A DNA stretch of 64,000 nt from Methanosarcina siciliae T4/M (GTDB lineage Archaea > Halobacteriota > Methanosarcinia > Methanosarcinales > Methanosarcinaceae), in the NCBI RefSeq assembly GCF_000970085.1, contig NZ_CP009506.1, forward strand, positions 1,116,001 through 1,180,000, given 5' to 3'. Both the position numbers and the translations under genes were made by a program. Positions 26,922 through 35,724 of the stretch are shown here, piece by piece. How positions within the stretch are numbered: position 1 is the stretch's first letter; the number at the start of each line of letters is the position of its first letter. The notes below the pieces were generated by a model. That model had not been told where the DNA came from. It searched no databases and saw only the letters and a list, made by a program, of their open reading frames with translations.

Positions 26922-27143
26922 TTACTCAATATACACCATATCATCAATGTAATTATCTACAAGCACATTGACGTTATTGTCTCCCCATCCATTATTGACT
27001 ATAATATAATATTGTGGATCAACATATGGAACTGTGAGTACATAGTATCCATGCGCTATTATCCAGTGCTCATCAAATGTTGGATGGTTATCCGTGTCAA
27101 CAATTACAGGTTTATTTGAATTGATGAGAGACTGAATTATCAC
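26922..27143 (-). CDS. C-terminal fragment of a C39-like peptidase
   Basis: 73 residues from a GTG. The sequence contains DEHWIIAHGYYVL and YYIIVNNGWGDN, which match the His and Asn/Asp part of papain-like C39_2 domains, but the catalytic Cys half is missing. It overlaps the stop of the lipoprotein gene by four bases. It is therefore either a truncated peptidase gene or a relic whose 5' part was deleted. The intact relative in this window is at 35725-36936. Confidence 0.5.
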   Translation of the reverse strand: MIIQSLINSNKPVIVDTDNHPTFDEHWIIAHGYYVLTVPYVDPQYYIIVNNGWGDNNVNVLVDNYIDDMVYIE

Positions 27144-27562
27144 AGTGAATCTACATGTTCGTCAATTGTTTCCAGCTCAATAGGAAAATCAATGACATCA
27201 TAGTAAACTTCATCAACTCGCATAATTTTAGAGTCTACAATAATTATTCTCGAAATTTTATTGGAACCGCTGTAAAAATCTATTGTATAACGATACCCAC
27301 CCAAAGTCTCTTGATTATCCATTTTTTCCAATGAATACCTATCAAGATGATTTATTAATCCTGTTATTTTGACTCCATCATCTGTTGTACTCAGTTCTCC
27401 ATTTAGTCCATTCCTGACTGAAACTTTTGAGATCATGTGTCGATCCATATCTGTCAGTTCAGTGACCCTTTTCCCTTCAGTTTGATTTGATACGCAACCA
27501 GAATAAATGACTGTACTACACAGAATTAAACATAAAATTGAATTGTTCACCATTTTGTTCAT
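27140..27562 (-). CDS. Putative lipoprotein, paralogue of the 26369-26818 protein
   Basis: 140 residues from the ATG at 27562; a TTG eight codons earlier is a weaker start, and an AGAGAAG just before the ATG supports the choice. The N-terminus is a signal peptide with a lipobox-like end (LCSTVIYSGC), so the Cys may be lipidated. The remaining domain is shared with the protein at 26369-26818. Its stop overlaps the GTG of the peptidase fragment, which suggests the two were once a lipoprotein-peptidase operon. Function unknown. Confidence 0.6.
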   Translation of the reverse strand: MNKMVNNSILCLILCSTVIYSGCVSNQTEGKRVTELTDMDRHMISKVSVRNGLNGELSTTDDGVKITGLINHLDRYSLEKMDNQETLGGYRYTIDFYSGSNKISRIIIVDSKIMRVDEVYYDVIDFPIELETIDEHVDSL

Positions 27563-27586
27563 TTCAATCTTCTCTTTGATTAACAA

Positions 27587-28053
27587 ACAAGATAATCATC
27601 CACAAACACATTTGAACATTACATATTCCTTTTTATTGACTTCTTATAAGTTTTCTGGCCAGATCATCAAACTGACTATTTTTATACTCGTTTCAAGTAC
27701 GCAATTATTCCCTTAGCTTCGGTTGTTAGAGACCACGGACAGAAAACTTATATGAATTATAGTTGCAGCTGGTGTTTATTGGAATGAAAAAAATTTAGAA
27801 CTTGCGCAGCTGATCATTTTTTTCCCCTCAAAAGAAAGTTCAAAATATGGCGTCGTACGATTGTCCGGCTGAAATGGGTAACTGGTATTTTTTTACAGGA
27901 CAGTAATTTCTTCAATTCTGGCAATGTCAAATCTCGAGACTTTGCATAACACTTTATCTTCAATTTTTGCCCTGTTGTATGGAGACAGATAACTATTATA
28001 CTATATGGAGACAGGCTCGTTACAATTAAATATGCCTTCTAGAATTCTGAAAG
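27587..28053. other. Intergenic, 470 bp
   Basis: Divergent AT-rich spacer. Two copies of TATGGAGACAG (about 27978 and 28004, 26 bp apart) lie 40-75 bp before the DUF1275 gene and could be operator half-sites. Nothing else is recognised. Confidence 0.4.
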
Positions 28054-28776
28054 ATGAAAATGCAACTGTCAAAAAACGAACGAGAAACAATTTCATATAA
28101 TCTTACCTCCGAATCTGTGAAACTTGGCATACTTCTTGCAATTGTAGGAGGATTTCTGGACACTTATACATTCATAGGGCGAGGCGGTGTTTTTGCCAAT
28201 GCACAGACCGGGAATGTTGTCCTCGTTGGTATAGAGGCTGCAGCAGGAGAGTGGGAACAGGCAATGTTTCACGCAGTCCCCATTTTGGCGTTTATAGTCG
28301 GAGTAGTAGTCGCCGAGATGATAAAAAAACCTTCAATACGCCTGTTCATTCCGGATGCCGAGAGGGCAGTCTTAATCCTTGAAATTGCGGTCCTTTTTGT
28401 CATAGGCTTTATACCCTACACAAGCCCGGATATTATTGTAACTGTTGCAGTTTCGTTTGTCTCTTCGGTCCAAATCTCTTCATTTCGCAAATTGGTAGGT
28501 TCCCCATATAGCACAACAATGATCACTGGGAATTTACGCTCAGCAACGCAGGAAGCTTATATTGCTTTTACAAAAAGAGACTGGAAATCAGCTCTGCGAG
28601 CAGTCCGATACTCTATAATCATCGCTGCCTTTTTAGCAGGAGCTATTTCGGGAGGGGTATTAACATCACTTATTGGGACTAAAGCAGTATGGGTGGCTGT
28701 AATTATATTAATCGGATCCGTAATTTTGTTCAGTATAGACGAACGTAAGAATAAATATACCGGTACTGTGGTATAA
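28054..28776 (+). CDS. YoaK/DUF1275 family membrane protein
   Basis: 240 residues with about six hydrophobic segments. The family start GGFLDTYTFIGRGGVFANAQTGNVV and the later SSVQISSFRKL and TTMITGNLRS are the diagnostic motifs of DUF1275. The biochemical role of the family is unknown; a small-molecule transporter is usually assumed. It stands alone with short repeats upstream. Confidence 0.85.
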   Translation: MKMQLSKNERETISYNLTSESVKLGILLAIVGGFLDTYTFIGRGGVFANAQTGNVVLVGIEAAAGEWEQAMFHAVPILAFIVGVVVAEMIKKPSIRLFIPDAERAVLILEIAVLFVIGFIPYTSPDIIVTVAVSFVSSVQISSFRKLVGSPYSTTMITGNLRSATQEAYIAFTKRDWKSALRAVRYSIIIAAFLAGAISGGVLTSLIGTKAVWVAVIILIGSVILFSIDERKNKYTGTVV

Positions 28777-28875
28777 AGGCCGATTGGATAATTTATCAAA
28801 GATTAACAAACTATTGACAATCGGAAACAGTCTGCGGTCGCATTTGTAAATTACCCAAAATTCTTGATAATAATG

Positions 28876-29919
28876 TCAAAGCAGATACCGTCTTGAGCTT
28901 AAAACCGTCCTCAGTATCTCCTCTCCCCCCGTTTTCTCAACTTTAATATCAGCCGGCTTTTCGATGATTTCCAGGTTGAGAGGCAAACGCCTCTGAGCTT
29001 CCTTTATGAGCTGGGCATCCCCGTTCAGAATAACGCAGTTGATAGGAGAGTTTTCCTCAAGGATGTTATCCAGGGTTTCAAAGAACTTGTCCATATGGTG
29101 GGCAATATCCTCTTCTCTTAGGCGTTCGAAACGGCGCTGGGAAAAGCCTCCTTTGCTGTGCTTTTCTTTAACGCTGCTTTTGATGAACTCTTCCTTATCA
29201 AAAGCCCGGGCATCCGGGGCAAAGCCTATGAAGGATTCGCCTGCGTGCAGGACAAGGACGAGCATGCGGAAATCGATGTTAAGGATTTCTTCAAGGGGGA
29301 CGGTTTCAAAACTGCCCTTAAGGTGCCAGGCCGGAAAGGAAACAGGGACCGGAGGGACTATGGCTTCGGAAATCATGCGGTGCAGGTCGTAGAAAAAGAC
29401 CAGGCCGGTCTCAGGGTCAAGTCGGTCAAGCAGGGAACGGGTTTCTTCTCCCAGGAAGCTGAGGGTCTTTTCTGGAAGCACGGCTGAAAGGCGAGTTCCG
29501 TAGGGCAGATAAACGGTTAAAAGGTCATTTGCAGGGGAGTGAAAAGAGTTTAGTTTTGACAGATAAGCTTTGATTGCGGCAGAGCTCAGGGTTTCAATTC
29601 CGCGGAACTCCAGCTTACCCCCGGACTCCTCCCTCAGGGTCTCAAGTTCGTGGGAAAGGGTATGGATCCGGACAAGTTCCTGGTTCAGGCGCGATTCGGC
29701 TTCCTGCCTGTCCGCAACTGCCTGTCTTGCAAGGGCTTCTTTCTTTTCGAGCTGGTTTTTAGTACCCTGGAGGGCATGTTCGAGTTCGGCTATTCTGGAG
29801 TTAAGCCTTTCAACCTCAAGTTCCAGCCGCTCTTTTCCGGAGATTTTTCCTATAATGGTGCCAAAACCTTTTTTCCCATCTGCGGCAACTTCTCTTTTTG
29901 CAGCTTTCTTATCAGTCAT
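28876..29919 (-). CDS. Vms1/eRF1-like peptidyl-tRNA hydrolase
   Basis: 347 residues from the ATG at 29919, which has AGGAAAG just upstream; the 16 extra codons upstream start with a non-ATG codon. Residues about 20-105 form a long coiled coil (IGKISGKERLELEVERLNSR and onward). The rest resembles the eRF1-type release-factor fold of the archaeal Vms1/Ankzf1 group: after KHSKGGFSQRRFERLREE comes a helical stretch, with GGFSQ in the place of the GGQ-like catalytic loop, and a final Rossmann-like part (NCVILNGDAQLIKEA). Relatives release nascent chains from stalled large subunits. Assignment rests on this motif and layout. Confidence 0.7.
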   Translation of the reverse strand: MTDKKAAKREVAADGKKGFGTIIGKISGKERLELEVERLNSRIAELEHALQGTKNQLEKKEALARQAVADRQEAESRLNQELVRIHTLSHELETLREESGGKLEFRGIETLSSAAIKAYLSKLNSFHSPANDLLTVYLPYGTRLSAVLPEKTLSFLGEETRSLLDRLDPETGLVFFYDLHRMISEAIVPPVPVSFPAWHLKGSFETVPLEEILNIDFRMLVLVLHAGESFIGFAPDARAFDKEEFIKSSVKEKHSKGGFSQRRFERLREEDIAHHMDKFFETLDNILEENSPINCVILNGDAQLIKEAQRRLPLNLEIIEKPADIKVEKTGGEEILRTVLSSRRYLL

Positions 29920-30352
29920 ATGCTTTCCTAATCCTCGTACTGGTTGCAACAATAATGTACCGTACAATCAAAAAATTCCCAGAACCAACTGACGGTATAA
30001 TATTAGCAATACCATATTAAGTATGCGAATTACAGTAGCTAAAACATCATACGCTTAATACGGAACTTGTGAGATTAATACGAAACTTATGACGTAAAAC
30101 GAGGATTAAACTCCCGGACCTTCCTGAGAGTATGGACCGTATTTCCGGAGAAACTTGCTAACAAAATTGATCCTCTAGCGGATTCAATCGATCCTTATAT
30201 TTCGAAAGTTTTAAGAATATCGTATTTAATGTCACTGTGATTTCAGGATTTTTTTAAAAAAAGAGAGCTCATTTCCATACATAATTCTTATCGATTATTT
30301 CGGTGCCTGAATGAAAAAACCATTGAAAGAGTCTCAGAAGCAGGAGGATCGG
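29920..30352. other. Divergent intergenic, 430 bp
   Basis: Holds the promoters of the Vms1-like and coaBC genes. A 20-bp tandem pair, TTAATACGGAACTTGTGAGA and TTAATACGAAACTTATGACG, sits at 30055-30094. AGGAGG immediately precedes the chosen coaBC start. Confidence 0.5.
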
Positions 30353-31705
30353 ATGAAGCCTGACCGGAAAAATCCAAACGTTTCCGGACCGGAACCTGAG
30401 AATTCAGGTCAAAACGGGCCGGATGAAGCAAAGTTGAGAGATTGGACGGACAGGCAAAATCCTGACCGGACAAAGGCTGAAAAAATTCACCCTACCCTCT
30501 GGATCCAGGGACAGAAGAATTCTTCCCTTGCCGGAAAAACGATTGCCCTGGGTGTTACCGGGAGTATAGGAGCGGTCAGGGTAGTTGAACTTGCAAGGGA
30601 ACTGATCAGGAACGGGGCAGAAGTCCATGCAGTCATGACCGAAGCTGCACGGCATATCCTGCACCCTGACGCCCTGCACTATGCTACCGGAAACCCGGTG
30701 ATTACGGAACTCGGAGGCAGGGTGGAGCACGTGGAGTTTTGCGGGTTCAAGGGCAGGGCAGACCTCCTCCTTATAGCCCCGGCAACGGCGAACACCATCG
30801 GGAAAATAGCGTACGGAATAGATGATACCACGGTTACTTCTTTTGCAACAACAGCGCTTGGTTCCGATGTTCCTCTCATGGTCGTCCCCGCAATGCATGA
30901 ATCCATGTACAGGCACCCGGCCGTGGTTGAAAATGTGGCAAAGTTGAAAGGCTGGGGGGTTTCCATGGTGGGCCCGAAGTTCGCAGAAGGCATTGCAAAA
31001 ATTGCCTCAAACGAAGAAATCGTGCTTGAGGTCGAAAGGGCTCTTGGAAACCGGAGCCTGGAAAACCGGAAGGTGCTCATAACGGGCGGCTCCACTGCCG
31101 AAAGCCTTGACCCCATCCGTATCCTCACCAACCGGGCTTCCGGAAAGACAGGCAGGGAACTCGCCCTTGAAGTTTACCGCTGCGGAGCTGATGTGACCCT
31201 TGTGCACAGGGACAGGCTCGGGCTTGCAGGGATTAAAGAGGTCTTTGCCGAAAGCGCTGAGGAAATGACCGAAGCCGTGCTTTCGGAACTGGAAAAAGGA
31301 TACGATGCCCTGATCAGTTCTGCGGCAATTGCGGATTATACGGCCGAACCTTCTCCTGAGAAGATCAAATCGGGAGGAGAATTTGTGCTTAAACTGAAAC
31401 CCACTCGAAAACTGATAAAGGAGTGCAGGGAAAAACACCCTGACCTGGTGATCATAGGTTTTAAAGCCGAAACAGGAGTCGGGAGAGACGAACTCCTTAA
31501 AAGGGCAGCTGCAACCCTAAAAGGAACAAAACTCGATCTGATTGCAGCAAATGATGTAGGAAAAGGTGGAATGGGTACGGAAGAAAATGAGCTTTACCTG
31601 CTTGGAAAAGGCGAACCCAGGCATATAAGCGGAAACAAGCGCAAGCTTGCAGCCTGTATCCTTGAGGAGCTTACCGGAATTTTAAACTCACGACAGGAGC
31701 CCTGA
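30353..31705 (+). CDS. coaBC: CoaBC: phosphopantothenoylcysteine synthetase/decarboxylase
   Basis: 450 residues from the ATG at 30353, chosen because AGGAGG lies seven bases upstream; an ATG at 30311 would add 14 residues. After a polar N-terminal extension of about 55 residues, the CoaC flavoprotein half shows GVTGSIGAVR, the catalytic His in VEHVEF, APATANTIGK and PAMHESMY. The CoaB half begins at VLITGGSTAESLDPIR and carries LTNRASGKTGRELA, SSAAIADYTAEP and KLKPTRKL. It turns 4'-phosphopantothenate and cysteine into 4'-phosphopantetheine. It heads a run of three CoA genes on this strand, so the archaeal route from pantoate is nearly complete here. Confidence 0.93.
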   Translation: MKPDRKNPNVSGPEPENSGQNGPDEAKLRDWTDRQNPDRTKAEKIHPTLWIQGQKNSSLAGKTIALGVTGSIGAVRVVELARELIRNGAEVHAVMTEAARHILHPDALHYATGNPVITELGGRVEHVEFCGFKGRADLLLIAPATANTIGKIAYGIDDTTVTSFATTALGSDVPLMVVPAMHESMYRHPAVVENVAKLKGWGVSMVGPKFAEGIAKIASNEEIVLEVERALGNRSLENRKVLITGGSTAESLDPIRILTNRASGKTGRELALEVYRCGADVTLVHRDRLGLAGIKEVFAESAEEMTEAVLSELEKGYDALISSAAIADYTAEPSPEKIKSGGEFVLKLKPTRKLIKECREKHPDLVIIGFKAETGVGRDELLKRAAATLKGTKLDLIAANDVGKGGMGTEENELYLLGKGEPRHISGNKRKLAACILEELTGILNSRQEP

Positions 31706-31855
31706 GCACCTGATTATTCGGGAAGAAAAAAACCAATAGGAACTGTATAGTGCCTGATCTGCCATACCGGCTGATCCTGCAAAGTGTCCTGCACAATATC
31801 TACAAAATAGAAATGAACTTTGAAAATTAGCTTTAACAACAAAAAGGCGTTTTAT

Positions 31856-32758
31856 ATGTATACATATGAAAGTGAAGGGGCAGACTTTTCAGCAAAAGCA
31901 TACGCTCCAGGACATATCACAGGGTTTTTTCAGATTCATGAGCATAAAGACCCTCACCGCAAGGGATCTACCGGCTGTGGAATTGTTCTGAATGGAGGAG
32001 TTACGACCGAGGTAAAGGTTGGAAAATCCGTGGAAAAGACCGAGATCTTCCTCAACGGCAAGAAGGTTGAAGGCAAGACCACCCGCACAGTGATGGATAT
32101 GTTAACCGATGTTCCTGTAAAAGTAAAGAGCTGGGCGGAAATCCCTGTCGGATGCGGGTTCGGAGCCTCGGGAGCAGGAGCGCTCGGAGCGGCTTATGCC
32201 CTGAACAGAGTACTTTCCTTAAACCAGACCGTAAAAAGCCTGACCGAATATGCCCATGTGGCTGAAGTTATTAACCGCAGCGGGCTTGGGGACATTGCTG
32301 CCCAGTCCAATGGCGGAGTGGTAATCCGGCTGCAGCCCGGAGGCCCCGAATTCGGGAGAGTAGACAGGATTCCTGCTCCCGAAGCCAGAGTTTTCGGTAT
32401 TGCGCTCGGAGAGATTTCTACGGACTCTGTCCTGACAGACGAAGTAAAGGCAGGAAAGATTAACGCTGCAGGAAAAATTGCGATGTCCGAACTGCTTAAA
32501 AAACCCACTCTTGAAAACTTCATGCATCAGGCAAAAACTTTTGCCAGCAGTACGGGCCTTCTGAGCAGTGTGGCAAAGGATGTTATTGAGGCTGCACATG
32601 CAAGCGGAGGAATGGCTTCCCAGGCAATGCTTGGAGATACGGTTTTTGCAATCGCCCCCTACGCCCAGGAATTCCCGCTCTTCGAAGCCCTTCAGGAATT
32701 CGGGCAGGTCCTGGAATACGGGATCAGCACCTGTGTACCGAAATTACTTTATGACTGA
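31856..32758 (+). CDS. Pantoate kinase (GHMP family)
   Basis: 300 residues from the ATG at 31856, with a weak AAAGGCG upstream; a TTG at 31820 would extend it by 12 residues. GHMP-type kinase: AKAYAPGHITGFFQ at the N-terminus, the ATP-binding glycine loop PVGCGFGASGAGALG, and a C-terminal Gly-rich GGMASQAMLGDTVFA. The N-terminal block with HRKGSTGCGIVLNGG is typical of archaeal pantoate kinase. It makes 4-phosphopantoate for the enzyme encoded next, replacing bacterial PanC-CoaA chemistry. The 124-bp gap to the next gene is unremarkable. Confidence 0.9.
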   Translation: MYTYESEGADFSAKAYAPGHITGFFQIHEHKDPHRKGSTGCGIVLNGGVTTEVKVGKSVEKTEIFLNGKKVEGKTTRTVMDMLTDVPVKVKSWAEIPVGCGFGASGAGALGAAYALNRVLSLNQTVKSLTEYAHVAEVINRSGLGDIAAQSNGGVVIRLQPGGPEFGRVDRIPAPEARVFGIALGEISTDSVLTDEVKAGKINAAGKIAMSELLKKPTLENFMHQAKTFASSTGLLSSVAKDVIEAAHASGGMASQAMLGDTVFAIAPYAQEFPLFEALQEFGQVLEYGISTCVPKLLYD

Positions 32759-32882
32759 ACTTCAGGCCGAGCTCTTAATGTCTTGACGCTTTTTGAGCTG
32801 TTCGGATAAAAAAATAAGATAACAGTACCGGATAACAATTACCAGATAATCATTATCAGACCAAAAAAGGTAAGCGACAGAT

Positions 32883-33644
32883 ATGACCGATATACCCCAA
32901 GACCATCCGAGGTACGAATCCCTGCTGGCCCGTGAAAAGGTTGCAGCCGGGGTTAAAATGGGAATTACGAGTATCCAGGGGCTTATTGCCCAGGGGAGAG
33001 GCGAGAGCTTTGACTACCTTATAGGCGAGCGCAGCACGGAATCTGCCCTGAATGCGGAAAGGGCAGCAGCTGCCGCACTGCTTCTGGCGAAAAACCCGGT
33101 TATTTCCGTAAATGGGAACGTCGCAGCCCTGGCTCCCGAAAAAGTTGTTTCACTGGCAGACATTACCGATGCCAAAATCGAAGTAAACCTTTTCCACAGG
33201 ACCGAGACAAGAGTACACCTTATAATAGAACAACTCAAAGCCAATGGGGCTTCCGAGGTGCTCGGGAAAAATCCGGATGCGAGCCTCGAACTCTCTCACG
33301 CCAGGCGGCTGGTAGAAAGCCGGGGGATATATTCCGCAGACGTGGTGCTTGTCCCGCTGGAAGATGGAGACCGCTGTGAGAAACTTGTAGAAATGGGAAA
33401 GACCGTCATAACAATTGACCTGAACCCTCTTTCGCGGACCTCAAGAACCGCCACTATATCAATCGTGGACAACCTTACAAGAGCTCTTGAAAACATGACA
33501 GAACTCGCGCGGGAAATGAAAAAGGAGAGGAAAGAAGAACTTGTGAAGCTGATAACCACTTACGAGAACAAAAAAGCCCTCTCCGGGGCGATTTCCGAAA
33601 TTCAGGAACACCTCAAGACTTTGTCCGCCGAAATAGAATACTGA
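32883..33644 (+). CDS. 4-phosphopantoate--beta-alanine ligase
   Basis: 253 residues, the length of archaeal phosphopantothenate synthetase (DUF137). The start MTDIPQDHPRYESLLAREK, then GITSIQGLIAQGRGE, SVNGNVAAL, DVVLVPLEDGDR and TIDLNPLSRTSRTA are the conserved blocks. It joins 4-phosphopantoate and beta-alanine with ATP, giving the substrate of CoaBC. Its position after pantoate kinase and CoaBC is the expected archaeal CoA grouping. Confidence 0.93.
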   Translation: MTDIPQDHPRYESLLAREKVAAGVKMGITSIQGLIAQGRGESFDYLIGERSTESALNAERAAAAALLLAKNPVISVNGNVAALAPEKVVSLADITDAKIEVNLFHRTETRVHLIIEQLKANGASEVLGKNPDASLELSHARRLVESRGIYSADVVLVPLEDGDRCEKLVEMGKTVITIDLNPLSRTSRTATISIVDNLTRALENMTELAREMKKERKEELVKLITTYENKKALSGAISEIQEHLKTLSAEIEY

Positions 33645-33691
33645 AAACAAAATACCGAAAGCGGATACTCACCTGAAAGCAGGATAATTAC

Positions 33692-34345
33692 ATGGACCTT
33701 ATAGAAAAAACAAGGGAATTTGCAGCTACTTTTCACGAAGGGGAGCCTAGTTCCCACGATATGTCCCACATAACCCGTGTGGAAACCCTCTGCCGGGAGA
33801 TCCAGAAAGAAGAAGGAGGAGACCTTCTCATTCTCCGGCTCGCAGCTCTTCTGCATGACGTGGGGGTTATCAAAGAACACGAAGAAGGAGGAGACCATGC
33901 CGTCTACAGTGCAGAGATAGCTACCGAATTCCTGGGAAGGGCAGGTGTTGAAAAAAAGACTGTTGAAGCTGTGGCATACTGCATCCTGACGCACAGGTTC
34001 AGCGGAGGGAAAAGCCCGGAAATAATAGAAGCCAGGATCCTTCAGGACGCCGACAGGCTCGATGCCCTGGGCGCAATCGGAATTTTCAGGTCCATTCTTT
34101 CAATGGGGGCTCTCCGGATGCTGAAGCACACAACAGGCCTGGATAAGGGAAGTTCAAAAAAGACTGTCTACATCAATGACCCTGTTGAAGGCTTTAACGA
34201 ATACATGCACTACAAGCCCTTCAAGATCCTCGATAAGTTGAATACTGATACTGCAAAGAGGATTGCAGAAGAAAGGCTGAAGATAATGCGCCTCTACCTT
34301 GAGGCGTTAAATATTGAAGCAGAAATCTGTGAAAAGGGTTTCTAA
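33692..34345 (+). CDS. HD-domain phosphohydrolase, YedJ-like
   Basis: 217 residues, a single HD domain: SHDMSHITRV gives the first His, LLHDVGV the HD doublet, ILTHRFS a further His, and LQDADRLDALGAIGI the distal Asp motif. Members hydrolyse phosphate from nucleotides or small phosphates; the substrate is unknown. It starts 47 bp after the phosphopantothenate synthetase gene and may share its transcript, perhaps as a housekeeping function linked to CoA or nucleotide metabolism. Confidence 0.85.
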   Translation: MDLIEKTREFAATFHEGEPSSHDMSHITRVETLCREIQKEEGGDLLILRLAALLHDVGVIKEHEEGGDHAVYSAEIATEFLGRAGVEKKTVEAVAYCILTHRFSGGKSPEIIEARILQDADRLDALGAIGIFRSILSMGALRMLKHTTGLDKGSSKKTVYINDPVEGFNEYMHYKPFKILDKLNTDTAKRIAEERLKIMRLYLEALNIEAEICEKGF

Positions 34346-34423
34346 AAAGGTATCCTTTTCATATTGTGTGGGAGAAAGTGTTATGTCCTGAATAATTTTA
34401 CAGATTCAAAATCATTTAATATT

Positions 34424-34459
34424 TTGATACATGATATAATGTTGATACATGATATAATG
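34424..34459 (+). repeat. 18-bp tandem repeat, two copies
   Basis: TTGATACATGATATAATG occurs twice without a gap, about 80 bp after the HD gene, in an AT-rich 294-bp spacer that holds nothing else recognisable. Confidence 0.8.
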
Positions 34460-34639
34460 TCGGGTGGCTCAAAAGGTTAATTTTGAGGAAATTGCAATTC
34501 CATTATAGTGCTATAGAATGACCGTATAAAACGAAACAATTTATTTGAAGTGGAAGTAAATAATAGGTCATCTGTGTCCGAGACTCACACTAATAAAAAA
34601 TAAAAAAGCGAAATAATTTAGGGATAAAACAGACTCTTA

Positions 34640-35695
34640 TTAGGTACTACCGGTACTACCGGAAGGCATTACAGTCAATACCTTCTCATTCATTTTAAGC
34701 TCGTTTTCTATTCTTCTTTCATCGCTTTCCCAAATCCAATTCTTAGATCCATCTCCAAGAGTAATACAGCACAAGACGGAATTTTTCACCTGAAGATTAT
34801 TTTTTTCCAGTAGTGCAAGGAAATTTTTATCCTGAACAGCTTGTTCCGTGACCGTAATTATATAATGATTTCCTTTTTTGATATCATGGTATATAGGATC
34901 AGTCCAATTCTCATCTTTTCTTAATTCATTTCTTACATCCATTCTTTTATCCGCATCTACCACCAGGTAGTACCTTTCTGGCTGAAGGTCAGAATCATAT
35001 TCTATGGTGTTCATAGTCGTATTGTATTTTTCAAGAATAGCTTTAACTTCCTGTTCAGCAGTTCCATCTTCAAATTCAATTAATAAATGATTTACTCTCG
35101 TATCTGGAGATGCGGTCAGCACCTTTTCATTCCTTTCAAGCTCATTTGCAATTTGGTATGCATCTTTCTGCGGAATACTACCATTCTTAGATTCATCTTC
35201 TAAACGAATATAACAATAGACGGATTTTTTCACTGGAAGATTGTTTTTTTCCAGTATTGCGAGGAAATTTTTATCCTGAATAGCTTGTTCAGTTACCGTA
35301 ATTATATAATTATTTCCTTTTTTTATAGGGCCAGTCAAATTTTCCTCATCTACCAATTCCTCTATATCTATTGTTTTATCTCTATCTAATATCATGTAGT
35401 ATCTACTTGGCATAATATCAGAATTGTAATCTATGGTGTTTACAGTCATGTTGTAGTTTTCAAGAATGGCTTTAACTTCAGGTTCAGTAGTCCCCTCTTC
35501 AAATTCGATAAAAAAGCCAGCTACTTTTTTTCCTTGGAACGGTGTTTTCGTATCAACCGGTACCTTTGTGTCAACTGAAGCTTTCATATCAACCGGCATT
35601 TTCATATCAGCTGATGCGTTTACAAACAATCCCAAGAGTATTACAAGAGCTAGAAAAAAAATAAAAACAGCAATTTTTTTGCTGATTTTACTCAA
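34640..35695 (-). CDS. UPF0228 family exported protein, duplicated domain
   Basis: 351 residues. The N-terminal hydrophobic segment (IAVFIFFLALVILLGLFVNAS) is a signal peptide or anchor. A short linker of repeated MKMPVD/MKASVD/TKVPVD units follows. Two copies of the UPF0228 domain come next (about 55-205 and 206-350), each starting FEEGTTEPEVKAILENYN or FEDGTAEQEVKAILEKYN and containing KKGNxYIITVTEQAxQDKNFLA. UPF0228 is, as I recall it, a family largely restricted to Methanosarcina and of unknown function. The pattern GTxExEVKAIL followed by a beta-rich core could suit a peptidase-inhibitor-like role, but this is speculation. It lies beside a C39-like peptidase on the same strand (29-bp gap). 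Confidence 0.85.
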   Translation of the reverse strand: MSKISKKIAVFIFFLALVILLGLFVNASADMKMPVDMKASVDTKVPVDTKTPFQGKKVAGFFIEFEEGTTEPEVKAILENYNMTVNTIDYNSDIMPSRYYMILDRDKTIDIEELVDEENLTGPIKKGNNYIITVTEQAIQDKNFLAILEKNNLPVKKSVYCYIRLEDESKNGSIPQKDAYQIANELERNEKVLTASPDTRVNHLLIEFEDGTAEQEVKAILEKYNTTMNTIEYDSDLQPERYYLVVDADKRMDVRNELRKDENWTDPIYHDIKKGNHYIITVTEQAVQDKNFLALLEKNNLQVKNSVLCCITLGDGSKNWIWESDERRIENELKMNEKVLTVMPSGSTGST

Positions 35696-35724
35696 ATTAC
35701 CACCTTCTAAAAAGTGAGGAGTTT

